NCBI GenBank assembly: GCA_021234155.1
Contig: JAJEKV010000062.1
Span: 7,199,000 to 7,262,999, forward strand
Reading direction: 5' to 3'
From: Isoetes taiwanensis
Lineage: Eukaryota > Streptophyta > Lycopodiopsida > Isoetales > Isoetaceae
DNA: 64,000 bases
The position numbers were made by a program, and so were the translations under genes. The notes beneath the pieces were generated by a model. It had not been told where the DNA came from and searched no databases. It saw only the letters and a list, made by a program, of their open reading frames with translations. This document shows positions 32,111 to 44,170 of this stretch, piece after piece (the stretch's first letter is position 1; every line of letters begins with the position of its first letter).

Positions 32111-32700
32111 AAAAGCCAAGCATGCACAAAGTAAATGCAACATAATACGACAATATCAAACATGTATGCAGACCATATAATCATTACTTATAACACGCCC
32201 TATGGCGACTAATACCTTATCCGATTTCCAAAAGCAAGAAAAAAAAGAAGAAGAAACAAGAAAAACTAAATAGGTTAGATTAGGGTATTCAGACCCACGG
32301 TCAATTTACATTCGTATTACTAGTTAATTAGTTAGCAGATAGTCCCAAATTTTAGTTAACTTTTTTAACCAAAAACACTACCTAAACTTATCTTCATCCT
32401 TGTTCTGGATTAGTTAGCAAAATTAACTAAAAATTAACTAAATTAGAAATTAGCACTATAGAGGTCACTTTAAGTTTAGTTAATTGTACATATAATTTTT
32501 TTATGCCTTTGGCTAACTTAACTAGACATGTTCAAAATAATTTAGTTAATTAGTTAAGTTATTTTTTTTTACCAACGGCGTTTAGTGCGAATTAGTACTA
32601 CATTAAGTTAGCCTAACCTATTTTTTTTAACTAGCACGGGTGTGAAGGGAATCATCCGCCATCGTTAACTTAACCTAGCCCTAGCTACCTCTAGCTAAAA
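32111..32700. other. AT-rich spacer with TTAGTTAA repeats, copy 1
   Basis: Non-coding. The words 'ttagttaatt', 'aattaactaa' and 'gttaactt' recur many times on both strands between 32320 and 32670, giving many short inverted repeats. Confidence 0.6.
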
Positions 32701-32704
32701 GCCC

Positions 32705-33110
32705 GACAATAAACGTGAACTAAGGCCCAACACCGGGTCCTCCCCACTCGCGGTGGAGCCGACCATGTCCTTTGCCGTAGCCACATCTACCTAAGAATGA
32801 GAAGAAAAAGTGGACTTGGACCGGACACCTAGTCCTCTCCACGCAAGATGGAGCCGGTAGTGACCTTGAACAAGCCACTACAATTTTATTTTAAACCTAA
32901 AAAATAACAATCGGGCTGGAAGTGGACTTGAACCCCCGTGCGTGGTCCTCTCCACTCTAGGTGGAGCCGACCGTGCCCCTGAACAAGCCACTCATTAACC
33001 TAGGGAAACATTTATGATTGTAGTGAAAGTGGACTTGAACCCGGGTACATGGTCCTCCCCACTCTAGGGTGGAGCCGACCGTGCCCTTGAACAAGCCACT
33101 CCATCAATTT
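32705..33110. repeat. About 110-bp tandem repeat, four divergent units, copy 1
   Basis: Each unit contains 'gtggacttgaaccc', 'ggtcctc-ccac', 'ggtggagccgaccgtg' and 'cttgaacaagccac'. The first unit is the most divergent. The repeat is kept in copy 2 at about 55440-55830. Confidence 0.85.
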
Positions 33111-33239
33111 TTTTAACCTACTTAAAACTATAAAAATAAAATGCAAGTCGATCAACTACTTACCAAAATAAGGACGCTGCGGTACAAGATCCTGTCGGGT
33201 CCAAATCGTAATAGAAAGTCGCAAATGTAAGTAACAAAG

Positions 33240-34015
33240 CATTAGAGGAATAAGAACAAAGAAGAAAAAAGATCAAGAAGAAAGAAAGGAAAAAAAAGGG
33301 GATAGAAAATAAGAGATAGAAATAAAACAAGAGAAAGAAATAAGAGAATAGAAGGGAAGAAATAAGGATAGAATAGAGAAGAACTAAGAGAAGAAACAAG
33401 AAAGAATGAAGAAATAAGGGAAGGGAAAGAAAAGGATCGAATGGAAAGTGAGGAAGAAATGTGAAGAATAAGAAACAAATGAAGAATGAAGAAATGAAAT
33501 TAAAAAGAATGAAGAATAAGAAATGAAAAAAAATGAAGAATAAGGAAGGGAAGAGAAGAAAGAAATGAGGGAAGGGAGGGGAAAGAATTAGGAATGAGAA
33601 AGCATGAGAAAGAATGGAAATGAGAAACAAATGAGAAAGCATGAGAAAGAAATGAGAAAGAAATGAGAAAGCATGAGAAAGAAATGAGAAAGCAAGAAAT
33701 TAGAAAGAATGAGGAAGAATGAGAAAGAGTGAGGAATAAAGAATGAGAAAGCATGAGGAAGAAAGAAATGAGAAAGAATGAGGAAGAAAGAATGAGAAAG
33801 AAATGAGGAAAGAAGAAATATGGGAAGAAAGAATGAGGAAAGAATGAAGCATGGAAGAAGGAGGAAGAAATGAAGCATGAGGAAGAATGAGGAAGAAATG
33901 AAGCATGAGAAAGAAAGAAGGAGGAAGAATGAACGAGGCATGGAAGAATGGGAAGAAAAAAAATCAAGAACAAAGAAGAAGAGGAAGGAAAGGAAACCAA
34001 AAAAAGAGGAAGGTT
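33240..34015. repeat. Polypurine tract (GA-rich, about 775 bp), copy 1
   Basis: The plus strand is almost wholly A and G, with isolated T in 'aatga' words and few C. A loose 8-12-base period ('gaagaaatga', 'gagaaagcat', 'gaatgagaaa') runs throughout. Long minus-strand ORFs of Phe, Leu, Ser and Ile come from this composition and are not genes. The duplication junction falls at its right edge. Confidence 0.93.
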
Positions 34016-34129
34016 GGGCCCACACCATAATGCATACGTGCATATCTCCTCCACGCATGCATGTGCATATATCCCTCCATATATGGTATACAGTCTCCTA
34101 TACCACCATCAATAGTGGTGATCTAGAAG

Positions 34130-34905
34130 GTAATCCAATTTCATTTTCCAAATTGAAGGAAGATTCCACTTCGTTTTTGTAATTTCAAGAACCTCAAGAA
34201 GAGGCAGAGATGGTTGTATTACCACCAATAATGTGGAGTTTTTAGCAATAGGGGTTCCAAAGTTTGATGATCTGGTAGAACGGGCTCCTTTGAAGCATAC
34301 TGTGAAGTTTGAGAGAGTATTGCCAGCAATGTAAGTTACCGGCTGGTGATTATTTGCTTTGGTTTCAAAGTTCTTTGCAAGATTCAATGGAGGATTGGGT
34401 ACAAACTCATCTAGATACCATTACATATCAGGAATTGAAGGAAGCATTCATTGCTAATTATCAAGAAGTCCGTCTTAAGGATAAGACTATGGAAATGTGG
34501 ATCAATTTCACACAAAAGGAGGATGAATCAATAAGAAAGTGTTATCAGTGGTATATTACGTTTCTCAAAGCCGTAGTTCATTGAAAGATTGCAAGAAATG
34601 ATGATATGGATATCCAATTGTATATAAAGAGACTAAAACAAGCTCTTGCTCATAAGGTAAAGGTCAAATAGCCTACAACATTATTAGAAGCACAAAAGTT
34701 TGCGCTCAAGGTAGAAGACAAACTAGGATACATTCATGAAGTTGTTGCTCCAGAGCATAAAGCAACATAAGAGATTGCAGTGAAAGTTTCTAAGTTTATG
34801 ATAGGGAAGAAATCAAGGGAGGTGTTTGTTACTTGTGAGTATTGTGGATCTACTGGACATTCTGAAACCACACATTTCAGCAAGAAGAAAAGATTGGAGA
34901 AGTAA
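34130..34905 (+). pseudogene. Ty3/gypsy gag remnant, copy 2
   Basis: Almost base-for-base the same as 8310-9090, with the same stops and the same zinc-knuckle change (final Cys to His). Differences begin only near 34950 ('agtcttgatgcgagag' against 'agtgctgatagcagag'). Confidence 0.8.
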
Positions 34906-35341
34906 ATGCAGTTACAAGATCAAAACAAGAGGTTCAAGGACAAAGAGTAGTCTTGATGCGAGAGAAGCCTAAGAGTTCTTTGTCAAAAGCTTTGATGAGA
35001 TCGGCCTTAAAGGTATCAGCATCTAAGAAGATGCAATTCAATGTGCTACCCACATAATACTTTCAGTCTATAGAAGAAAATCAGCCCACGTTGATGCCTC
35101 TTATGGTGGAGGAGAATATTCATAATGAAGATGATGTAATCACCAAGTTTTAGCTACTAAAAAATCTCACTTACTCTTGAGCAATTGATGCATTATTCTC
35201 TTAATTTGTTGCAAGAATTATGAGGAAGAAGAAAATCGGAAATTTTAGTCCAATAAATTCTATCAAATGATAGAAACAAGAATATAATAGAGCCACCAAA
35301 TTTGATGGCAAATCAAGGATCCGGGGCCACTTCTTTGTGAT

Positions 35342-35803
35342 GTGTGTATCAATGGGTATTTAGTCAAAGGAGCAAACATAGATACAAAAGGGAGGAGTGA
35401 ATGTAATGCCTTACCATATAATACTTCAAGTTGGATTGAAAATGATGGAACCGACAACTATGATGCTCAAAGCATTCAATCAAAGGAAGGTGCAGCCGAT
35501 GGGAGTTATACGAAACATCTTGTGCAATATATATGAGGTGGAAGCAATTTTGGATTTCATAGTTTTGAAATTTTCAGAGAGTGTGCATGCTGAAACTTAT
35601 ACTTTGTTGTTGGGCCGTACATGGATAAATGCCGCACAAGCCGAGACTTCATGGGGGAAGCTGAAATGAACATCTTTCAAGGGGAATACAAGGTTACTAT
35701 AGATCATCCTCTGAAATCAGCAAATGGTACCCTTCTTTGCAATCCTTCTTTGAGCAGCCCCCAATTAGAAATCAACAAAGAGGATGCTATGGTATTAGGG
35801 TAG
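35342..35803 (+). pseudogene. Ty3/gypsy protease, copy 2, active site disrupted
   Basis: The same protease as 9521-9981, but 'gatacaggcagtggagtg' is replaced by 'gatacaaaagggaggagtg' at 35381-35399. The reading frame no longer encodes DTGS; the downstream frame (35397-35669, VMPYHIILQVGLKMM onward) is intact. The change falls on a CAGGCAGTG word, so it may be a sequence error rather than a mutation. Confidence 0.75.
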
Positions 35804-35827
35804 CAAGCCCTTAGTTGTTTCCATGTC

Positions 35828-36510
35828 TTGGAGGTGGATGAGAAGGAAGATAAGACTTTGTACAAGTGGTTAAAAGGTACTCAAATTAAAGAAATATGTC
35901 ATTTGCAGCAGAGAGTGGTAGACAAGTATCTCCAAAGACTTGAAAGTATTGCTGAAAGTGAATTACAAGAGATTCTTGTGAGCATGCAGAAGGAGTCCAT
36001 ACAAAAACACATCGATGAGACTTTATTTCAGCAAAGTATTGACCATGATCTAGTAGAGATGCTAATTTTGACATCAAGCATGGATGGGATAAACAGAAAT
36101 CAACCCACTATAGACGGACAAATGTATTTTGATGGTGCATTCTCTAAGCTCAAGAATTATGGAGGTGTCGAAGTCTTTCTAATATACGGGCACAATAAGA
36201 AGATTGTTACATTGAGTATGCCATGCAATGCAAGTAGTAATAATGAGGCTGAATATCATGCACTTATTCAATGGACGACTTTGACAAAGAAGAAGCATAT
36301 TGATTTTTTGACTATTTTTGAAGACTCTTTATTGGTGTGTCAACAACTGGATCAATTTTAGGTTTTAAGTGCTAATGTGAGAGGCTTACATCAACAAGCC
36401 ATAGATTTGAAGTCCTATTTTCAGCAATGCATTGTGATAGATGTTCCAAGAAAACAAAACAGTGTGGCGGATGCTTTACTAAAATCGGCAATGGTGCAAG
36501 CAGCTTGTTG
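35828..36510 (+). pseudogene. RNase H domain upstream of RT, copy 2
   Basis: Here the frame is open from 35828 to 36361 (177 aa) because the 'gctgaaag' site keeps frame. It therefore shows the connector LYKWLKGTQIKEICHLQQRV and VDKYLQRLESIAESELQEIL ahead of the catalytic segment MYFDGAF, NNEAEYHAL and FEDSLLV. The TAG splitting off the last Asp motif (NSVADAL) is the same as in copy 1. This copy gives the better view of the domain: about 90 residues of connector, then RNase H. Confidence 0.75.
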
Positions 36511-36519
36511 GCATGTGCA

Positions 36520-36635
36520 AAATTTGCACCTTCACCACATTCATCACAATCACCACATTCACCATAGTCATCACATTCACCATATTCATTACAGTCACCA
36601 CATTCTTTATATTCATTATAGTCGCCATATTCAGT
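36520..36635 (+). repeat. CAC/ATT tandem repeat linker, copy 2
   Basis: Same position and nearly same sequence as 10700-10815, with one base change (tagtcgccat against tagtctccat). Confidence 0.8.
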
Positions 36636-37627
36636 CAAGAACATCAATTTTTTCAAGAAGAATTTATTACTATTGGAGGAGATCTTACTCAAGAGAAAAA
36701 GCATGATTTGATATCTTTGTTAAGAGAATTCAGGGATGTTTTAGCAAGAAACTACAAGGAATTGAAAGGCATTCCATAAAAGGTTGTAGTTCATACCATT
36801 GATTTGAAACAAGGATAAAAAACAATACAACAAGCTCAAAGAAGAATGAGTCCAGCCATAGAGGAACAAGTAAAGGGTGAAGTCATGAAGCTTTTGAATG
36901 CGAGATTTATTGTACTGATCCCAAATTTAGATTAGTTCAGTTTTATTGTAAGCCAAATAACTCAATTTGAGTATGCATTGATTACAGGGATCTCACCAAA
37001 GCTACCAAAAGAGATCATTTTCCTACATCATTTGTAGATACTTTGTTGGATATTGTTACAGGAAATCATACCTATTTACTCAGGATATAATCACATCGAA
37101 ATCTATCCATCATACCAAGCAATGATGGTTTTTCAAACACCATTTGGCATCTATGCTTTTAAGGTTTTACCTTTTGGCCTCACAAATGCTCCAGCCACAT
37201 TTCAGTGAGCTATGACATATGCTTTTCATGACTTTTTAGACTTTTTTAGAGTCTTTATAGATGACTTAATAGTGTTTTCTAATCAAGAAGGGATCACTTG
37301 GGTTATCTCAGAAAAGTTTTTGAGAGGTGCCAATTGTATGGTATAAGTTTAAATCCTGCAAAATGTATTTTCTTCACTAGAGGAGGGAAACTATTGGGCA
37401 ATTATGTTTCAGAAAATGGTTTACAAGTGGATCATGGTAAGTTTGCAGCCTTGGAGAAGGTGAAACCACCTAGAAATGTATCACAAGTGAGAAGCTTATG
37501 TAATCAACTCAGTTTTAGTAGAATAAATTTGTACAATTTTGTTAAGGTAACAAAGGCATTCGTGGATTGTATCAAACAAGACCAGCATTTTAGATGGATG
37601 GAGGAAGCTCAAGAAACATTTGCATGA
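36636..37627 (+). pseudogene. Ty3/gypsy reverse transcriptase, copy 2
   Basis: Same domain and same stops as 10816-11807, with FIDD present at about 37254-37265. It differs from copy 1 by only a few bases, for example 'gaattcaggg' against 'gaatttaggg' at about 36727 and 'cacaagtgag' against 'cacacgtgag'. Confidence 0.85.
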
Positions 37628-38200
37628 TGTTTTGGACAATTAAAAGAGAGGATTTTGCCGATTCATCCAAGAATGAATGAGCCATTGTATTTATTCTTTA
37701 CAGTTTGGGAAAGCTTTGGTCACATCACATTATGTCAAAAAAATCAGCAGGTTACTAAGGCTGAATTACTATACGAGCAGGTTAACTCCACAAGAGCAGA
37801 AATGGACTCATATGGAGCATCTTGGATTGGCATTGAAGTATGCATTGAACAAATTTAGCCATTATCTTTTTCCTTCACAAATGAATTCAGCAAATGTACA
37901 ATATGTTTACAGTCATATAGATATGAACATGTGCCATGCATTTACAATAAGACAGTCCAAGATCCTAAATTTACAAGATGGACTCTTATTATACAAGAGT
38001 TTGGGTTGAAATATATTAAGATGGCTCCAGGAGCTCATAATCCAAGTGTCTATTTGAGTAATGGTGCTGAAATAGAAGAAGAAATAGACCAGCAACTAGC
38101 ATTTCAGGATAATGGAGTATTACAAGGGCTCATTGAGACTTTGGATCTTTGGTATGCTAATATATACAGGTATTTACAAAATTATACTTATCCTCATCAT
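37628..38200 (+). pseudogene. Ordinary gypsy RNase H, copy 2
   Basis: Matches 11808-12350. The frame at 37931-38311 (126 aa) runs further than in copy 1 because 'tatacaggtatt' replaces 'tataacagtatt', again at a CAG word. It gives RWTLIIQEFGLKYIKMAPGA and then AYLSN-like sequence leading to the integrase. Confidence 0.7.
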
Positions 38201-38294
38201 TTTCAAAGCAACAAAAGCATGCTCTTAGAGTATAAGCAGTTGGTTATATGGTGCATCTATTCTTTTCAAGAAAACTATGGAAGATCTCTTATTG

Positions 38295-39225
38295 AGGTGT
38301 GTTGCTGGTGAGCAGACTCATAATTTGTTGCAGCAAGCACATGATTGTTAGGGGCATTTTGTAGCTAGAAAAACAGAAAGATCCTTTATTGGGAGTACTA
38401 TTCGCCAACTCTTTACAAAGACTAGACTTTGTGACCAAATATGAAAAGTGTTAGAGGTATGAGTAATTAACAGACCATAATAATATGCCATTCCATCATA
38501 TTTTGAGTGTTGATCCATTTCATATGTAGGAATTGGATTATATGGGGCCTATCAATCCTCCATCTGCCAAGGGTCATAAGTATACCTTGGCAGTCACATG
38601 CATGTTTACAAAGTGGGCAGAAGCAATTCCAGCAAAGCATGCTACAGAAAGTACCACAATAAGCTTTCTTTATCACAATTTGATTTCTTAGTTTGGTGTT
38701 CCAACTATTCTTTTGTCTGATTGGGGAACTCATTTCATGGGGAAAGTAGTAGCTCAATTAACAGGAAAGATTGGTATTCAACATGTGCAAGCTTCTGCTT
38801 ATTATCCACGGGGAAATGGACAAATTGAGTTTACAAATGAAATTTTGAGATCCATCTCGGCTAAAATAGTGTGAAGGATAATAAAAAGAAATTTGCATGA
38901 AGCCTTGACAGGTGCCTTATGGAGTATCAGGTGTACTTACAAGTTGACTACAGGATTTACACCATTTGAATTGGTTTATGGAGTGCAAGTTGTAATGCCT
39001 ATTCATTTGGATATTCCTTTGTATTCATTTATGGAGATACCTTATTATGAGAATTTAGGAGAAGTTCCAACTCCAAAGAAGATGCATAATAGAATGGATA
39101 ATTTGCTTCAATGGTAAGAGATGTAAGAAGCATCAGACTTCAATATGAGGCATAAACAAAAAGTAAAGTTATCAAAGATAAGTTACAAGTTCTCAATCCA
39201 TTTGAGGAAAACTCTTTTGTAACCT
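38295..39225 (+). pseudogene. Ty3/gypsy integrase, copy 2
   Basis: Same DDE core as 12475-13400 with the same stops: ELDYMGP, LLSDWGTHF and NGQIEFTNEIL, in one frame. One base differs in the last motif region ('tttgagatcc' against 'tttgaaatcc'). Confidence 0.85.
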
Positions 39226-39900
39226 CTATCAGGTTTAACGCTTCTATAACTCTCTAACATAAAAGCAAACGTTCCAAGTCACCATTTTTTTTGTAAACTG
39301 CATTATCCAAGCTCAATCTCACCACTGGAATTGTAATTTGAGGAACCATGACTAGCAAGCTCCATGGCCAAAAAATGTATCACAATGTCTTGAAATTATG
39401 ATGCAATCGTGGATATAGATAGGTAGCAAGAGCTCAACAAATTCTATTTTGCAACTGCATGTTTGATGGATCGATTGAACATGACACCAACATGATCAAT
39501 GAGATGTTGTAGGTTATGTACATGACTGATACATCCAACCGTCATAACGAATCTAAATGGTCTATCCAAATAGTCCGTAATGACATATTTATTCAATTTT
39601 GCAAAGGAACGTGCTTGTGCACGATTGAATAGGGATTTATTTGGCCATCTTGTAGCGCAGGTGGCCTATTTATCCAAAGCTAGCGTGCATCCACGATTTC
39701 AATGCCTGAGATGTGGGTAAAAGCACGCTGTGGTGTATCAAAAACGTGTATTTTGACGCCACATTTTGGCACCACCTTTGTGGTAGAATCGGGTGGTGCA
39801 TACCGAAGCGGAGATTGTGGGAGTGCGAATTAATGAGTGTCGGTTATTTTGAATTTTATGCCACGTCATTGTCCACCTTTTTGAATTAAGAAATAATCAC
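39226..39900 (-). other. Minus-strand ORF fragment of unknown function, copy 2
   Basis: The counterpart of 13400-14080. The minus-strand peptide FAKLNKYVITDYLDRPFRF to GCISHVHNLQHLIDHVGVMF is unchanged. Its upstream end differs at 'gcaaaggaacgtgcttgtgcacg'-type changes around 39605. No family recognised. Confidence 0.3.
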
Positions 39901-40754
39901 CTCTTCTTCTGTCTTTTTGCCGCTTCTTGCCGATTGAACCCTAATGGAGTCAGAATTGAACGCCACTGGTTACACGATGAAATCTCTCCTCAAACAAGAG
40001 ATTGTGCCCCACTCTAAGATCTCAAGAAGCTTTGGGGTGACAGAGTTCCAAATAAATCAATTACTGTATTTTCCCCAAATGTTTTGTTCAAACCTGAAAA
40101 ATTAAGGCATATGTTTTCTTGTACATGTTGAAGAATCGAGCAATGAACAATACAAAGAGTTCATGCAAATTTACAAAAGAATTACAGGGGAAGCCACATA
40201 CATGGGGTGGAATGGCTCCCCGAACCCCGGGCAAGGGCTTATTATCTGCATATAAAGGGGGAGGCTGTTAATTGGAAGAGCTTCTCGGATTATTATAAAA
40301 CTCCCGATGAGAAAGCAGAGGCCAGTTCTTCTAGACCCAAGAGAAAGCATAGGCAAATCCAACCTGACGAGGAGGAAAATAGTAAAAGTGACAGGGATGA
40401 TGAAGATGATAGGGAAAAAACCAAATCAGGTTCCTCTAGACCACACATTCAATCTGAACTCACAATCAAAACAGAAAAGCAGAGCAATGTTCTGAGACCA
40501 AAACATGTCATTGCAGATATGTTCAATTATTAGTTGTGTTACAACAGAAAAAAATCTGAAGCTTGATCTAGATTGTTTCTATCAACACAGAAAAGGTAAC
40601 ATCAAATCCACTTCAAGAATCAGGTATGTCTACTACCATTTTGCATCATGTTGGCTGTATTGTCATGTTGTGTCTCTATGATGCCATCTGTGGGGCATTT
40701 CGCAATGGATGCTGAATGATAGATGAGGTATGTGTGGTGGTGGTGAGTTGTTGG

Positions 40755-41097
40755 CATCCACCATGTCCCCACACCACACCCCACCATCTCCCACCACTAC
40801 ACTCTACCATCTCCCACCGCCAAGACTCCCACACCACACACCCACCACCACACCACCACTACCACCACACACACCACCACCATCACCACACCCACCACCA
40901 CCACCACACCACCACCACCACCACCACACCCACACCACCGTGACTCCACCACACCACCACCACACCACACCACCGACCCACCACACCCCACCAGACACCA
41001 CACACACACACACACACACCACTACCACTACCACCACCACACACACCACCACCACCACCCCACCACCACCACCACACACACCACCACCACCACCAAT
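40755..41097. repeat. CAC/CCA microsatellite in intron, copy 2
   Basis: Same tract as 14940-15268, with different repeat lengths and interruptions. ORFs across it are composition artefacts. Confidence 0.9.
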
Positions 41098-43669
41098 GTT
41101 GTGTGGTGTGTACCGCAAACCGTATGTTGTGTGGTGTGTGTGGTATGTGGTGGTGTAGAGACTACCTTGTGTTGTGTGGTGTGTGATTGTGGTTTTCCAT
41201 CAAGACGGGGTTTACTATGTTAGGAGGCCGACATATATACGTAGTGTTTTGTTTTGCGCACTATGGCGTACTTTGTGAAGGAATGGTTGGCTGCAACATC
41301 AGCTAGGTTTGATAGATGCAAGCAACGATTGCAAGCAAACGAGGATAGGAAAAATGATATCAAAATAAAGATTGAGTTGATGGAGCATAAAACATAAGAA
41401 ATTAGAGCTGATTTGCACAGATGACAATCAATCATGACAGCAAATCCAAAAGCAGCAGAGGGTGTTCTAAGTTGTGTTTAACCAAAGGATGAAGAGCTAA
41501 ATGGTACAAAGGTTGCCCGGCTGAAACAATTAAATAAGGAATTAGCGGAAACTGAAATTGAGCTAAAGGTGTGTGAAGACTTCATCACTGGAGCCGCTAC
41601 CTCAATGCAAAGATTTGAGATTTTTTCTGAGCGTAGTAGTCATGACACTCCTTTAGATCCTGCACTTCCAATGCTTCCTGAGGCAGAAGAAGAGCGTGAT
41701 GAAGGTTGTTCATTTTATGGACGTTGTCTGAAATGAGAGGGTAAAATGTTGCCGCCAGATAGCGTAATCAAATACCAAGATCACATTCCATGTCTATCAC
41801 ACCATTTGAGGTAAATATTATCATCTCTAACCCTCGCCTAAAGACTCTATTGATTTTGAATTTGTTTTGCGCACACTCTAGAACCTGGCCGCAGCCCCGG
41901 CCAGCCTTGCCCACATTATGACCGAGACATGGCTTTTGGCTTTTGGTGTTCGAAAGTGGTACCACAAGAACCAATAGACACAAGTAAGTGCCTTAACTAA
42001 TGTTTACTCGATGTTGTCACAGTCTACCGACTTAGTGTTTGCAGAATTGCGTAAATTTAAAACCAAGGATATCCAACAGTTATCCACGCCGATCGCTTAT
42101 GAGACTGCAAGATACCTCCCTATTGTACCTAGAATTCACCCCATTTGATACTCCTAAGTCATCCCACCGCCGACGGGCGTGGAGACTCCAAAACGAAATT
42201 TGATAGTCAACTCGAATGCAGTCAGATCAAGTAAGCACCGATGCCACATACATGATTTATTTTTGTATTTTTCTCGTGGTCTTCCTCATTTCAATTATGT
42301 TGCGTAGATAAATGCTACTGCAACCGGAAGCCATCACGAAGAGATTCCTAGTGCATCCGTTTTTAGGGGATTAATTCCTTTGAGATTCATTCTTCAGACG
42401 GGGTCCTTCACCGTAAAAAAATTTTGGTGCTGAACATGAGCCAAATGCGGATGCAGTGATGAAGTTGACAAAGAAACCCCGGATCCCGACAAGATACGAT
42501 CGCTCAACGAGTCCAATACAACCTCAACCAAGAAAACCAAGAGGTTAACTCAAATTCTCCTTGTTCGATTTTAATGGGGTTTTAGGCAAGTTTTATGACT
42601 TGAAAGAGAGGATCCTTGCATCGGTAGAGCGTAAATGACCATCCGTAAATTGAACCATCAAAAGTTAGCGCTTTCCTGCACCTGGATTACAGAGTTCTTA
42701 GAATGGTGTTTTTCAAAATTTGAGATTGCATTGTGGTCCAAAGATGGCTAAGAGTAATGTTGACTTGTTGATGAGAAAGTTGCCGCAGGAATATAAGGGC
42801 GATTTCTCTTTATTTGGAATCGTGGATGACCGCACCAACACAAAATTAAAAGTGGTTAATAAGCCAATTTTCCTTAAAGATCTGTCCAAAGTGTACCAGA
42901 AATTTTGAGATACCGGGTGACAAACACATTGTTGATAGATGACAGATATATAAGGGTTCTCGCCAAACAAATTAACACAATGATATGTCCAAATAGTTTT
43001 GCTCCGACAAAGTTGGATTCCAATTTCCTTTTGGAGCAACTCAAACCATGGTCGGAGGGACTTCGACTATGAGAAAGTGTGCCACTTATGTGAAGGAACA
43101 TCAAATGTGGAACATGTGGGATTCTCAAGAGTCGCCAAGAATCGCATGAAAATGCTCGACAAGTATTTTCATAAATGAATCTTGTAAAACTCTTTGAAAG
43201 TCGATATAAGTAAAAAAAATTTCTATGATATGTGTTGTACTTTTTCAATTTAAAATATTTGAATGGATTGTGAGCAAATGTTCTCGCCTACGTGTTTAGA
43301 ACTAGAGATGATAGAGCTTCGCAGTCCCCGACTATCTAAAGCCAAATACACATCTCGAAGTGGTGCCGAGTGGAATCGAAAATCGCCGTGATTAGCTCCA
43401 CCGACATCAAAATTTCGAAGCCGATACGCAGTGGTTCAATGATCAATTGATCCTCCTCTTCTCAAGGTGATACTTTCATCCGATTTGTGATCATCGAGGA
43501 TTGTGCCGGATGATATGCATATGTTTGCGTATACATGGAATACTACTTGATTCTCCAAGGAATGAGCCATCCCTTTCATTTCTTTGACCCTCTTTTCACT
43601 GACATTGTCCAAGGACACAAATAGTTACAAAACAATAAGGAAAACATGTGAATCGATAAGTGCCGCATA

Positions 43670-44113
43670 CATGTTTTTGCCTCGCTTGTGATGGACATCA
43701 TCGACTGTTTTCGATTGTAAGCCACGCCTCGCATAGAGATATAAACCGTGGATATATCACTTTGATAGCTCGGGCTTGCATGGCGTAAGCATATATTGAG
43801 AGGTTAGTGCTTGCTCATTGCATTTTGTCATAGGCATAATGACAACAAACTTTGAGTGCGGTTCCCCGAATTGCTTGGACACAATAATTTCAAATTTTAC
43901 AACCTCGATGTTGTGAAAATTTCCAGAACGCCTCTTCAAACCGATGGTCATTCATGTGGCCCTGCCGTATGTTCGTTTATGCACAAATTTGTGAGGGGGT
44001 ACTTGAAAGGAGTGAATATATTGTTGCCTGATCTAGTAAGTCAACTTAAATGCAAAGACAAACCAAACTCGTTATTGACAAAGTGTGTGTTGATTTTCAA
44101 GACAAGCTATTGA
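43670..44113 (+). pseudogene. Ulp1/C48 protease catalytic domain, copy 2
   Basis: TPLQTDGHSCGPAVCSFM is intact, with Gln at 43937-43939 and Cys at 43955-43957. The 'catcatcgactg' word at about 43696 disrupts the His-Trp region, and 'tttgatagctcgggc' keeps the Asp. The splice acceptor is altered compared with copy 1 ('gagtgcggttccccg' against 'gagtgcaggttcctg'). Confidence 0.65.
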
Positions 44114-44170
44114 AAATGATTTCAATATTAGATATGAATACAATTCCATCGCATACAACAACTATTCACC

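Larger units (their letters stand above)
8202..34019. repeat. Copy 1 of a 25.8-kb direct tandem duplication
   Basis: From 'gcccacaccataatgc' at 8202 to 'ggttgggc' at 34019 this block is repeated in the same orientation at 34018-56790. The junction between copies shares only 'gc'. Copy 1 is longer because it holds a 3159-bp Helitron. Long stretches are almost identical (8.3-13.5 kb against 34.1-39.3 kb); elsewhere differences are mostly 1-4 base indels and substitutions at CAG/CTG sites. Confidence 0.95.
39930..44130 (+). pseudogene. Multi-exon Ulp1/C48-like gene, copy 2
   Basis: The counterpart of 14100-18300. Several exons read better here: 40207-40533 (108 aa: NWKSFSDYYKTPDEKAEASS, then RPKRKHRQIQPDEEENSK), the coiled-coil part ARLKQLNKELAETEIELK to GAATSMQRFEIFSERSSHD at about 41500-41640, and 42720-42908 (62 aa: MAKSNVDLLMRKLPQEYKGD, then LKVVNKPIFLKDLSKVYQKF). 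Other exons read better in copy 1. Combining the copies by alignment suggests the ancestral gene was longer and more intact than either looks. The large intron with the CAC repeat is at about 40729-41260. Confidence 0.55.

Noticed and set aside
27955-32290. Complete CACTA element with CACTA termini
   Set aside because: No CACTA/TAGTG terminal pair with matching inverted repeats was found around the transposase-like exons; 'cccactacaattt' at about 55020 is single and altered in copy 1.
33160-34058. Long Phe/Leu/Ser-rich minus-strand ORFs (up to 184 aa; 282 aa in copy 2 at 55955-56803) that look like membrane proteins
   Set aside because: They are direct translations of the CT-rich strand of a polypurine tract; all frames are open and no conserved residue pattern exists.
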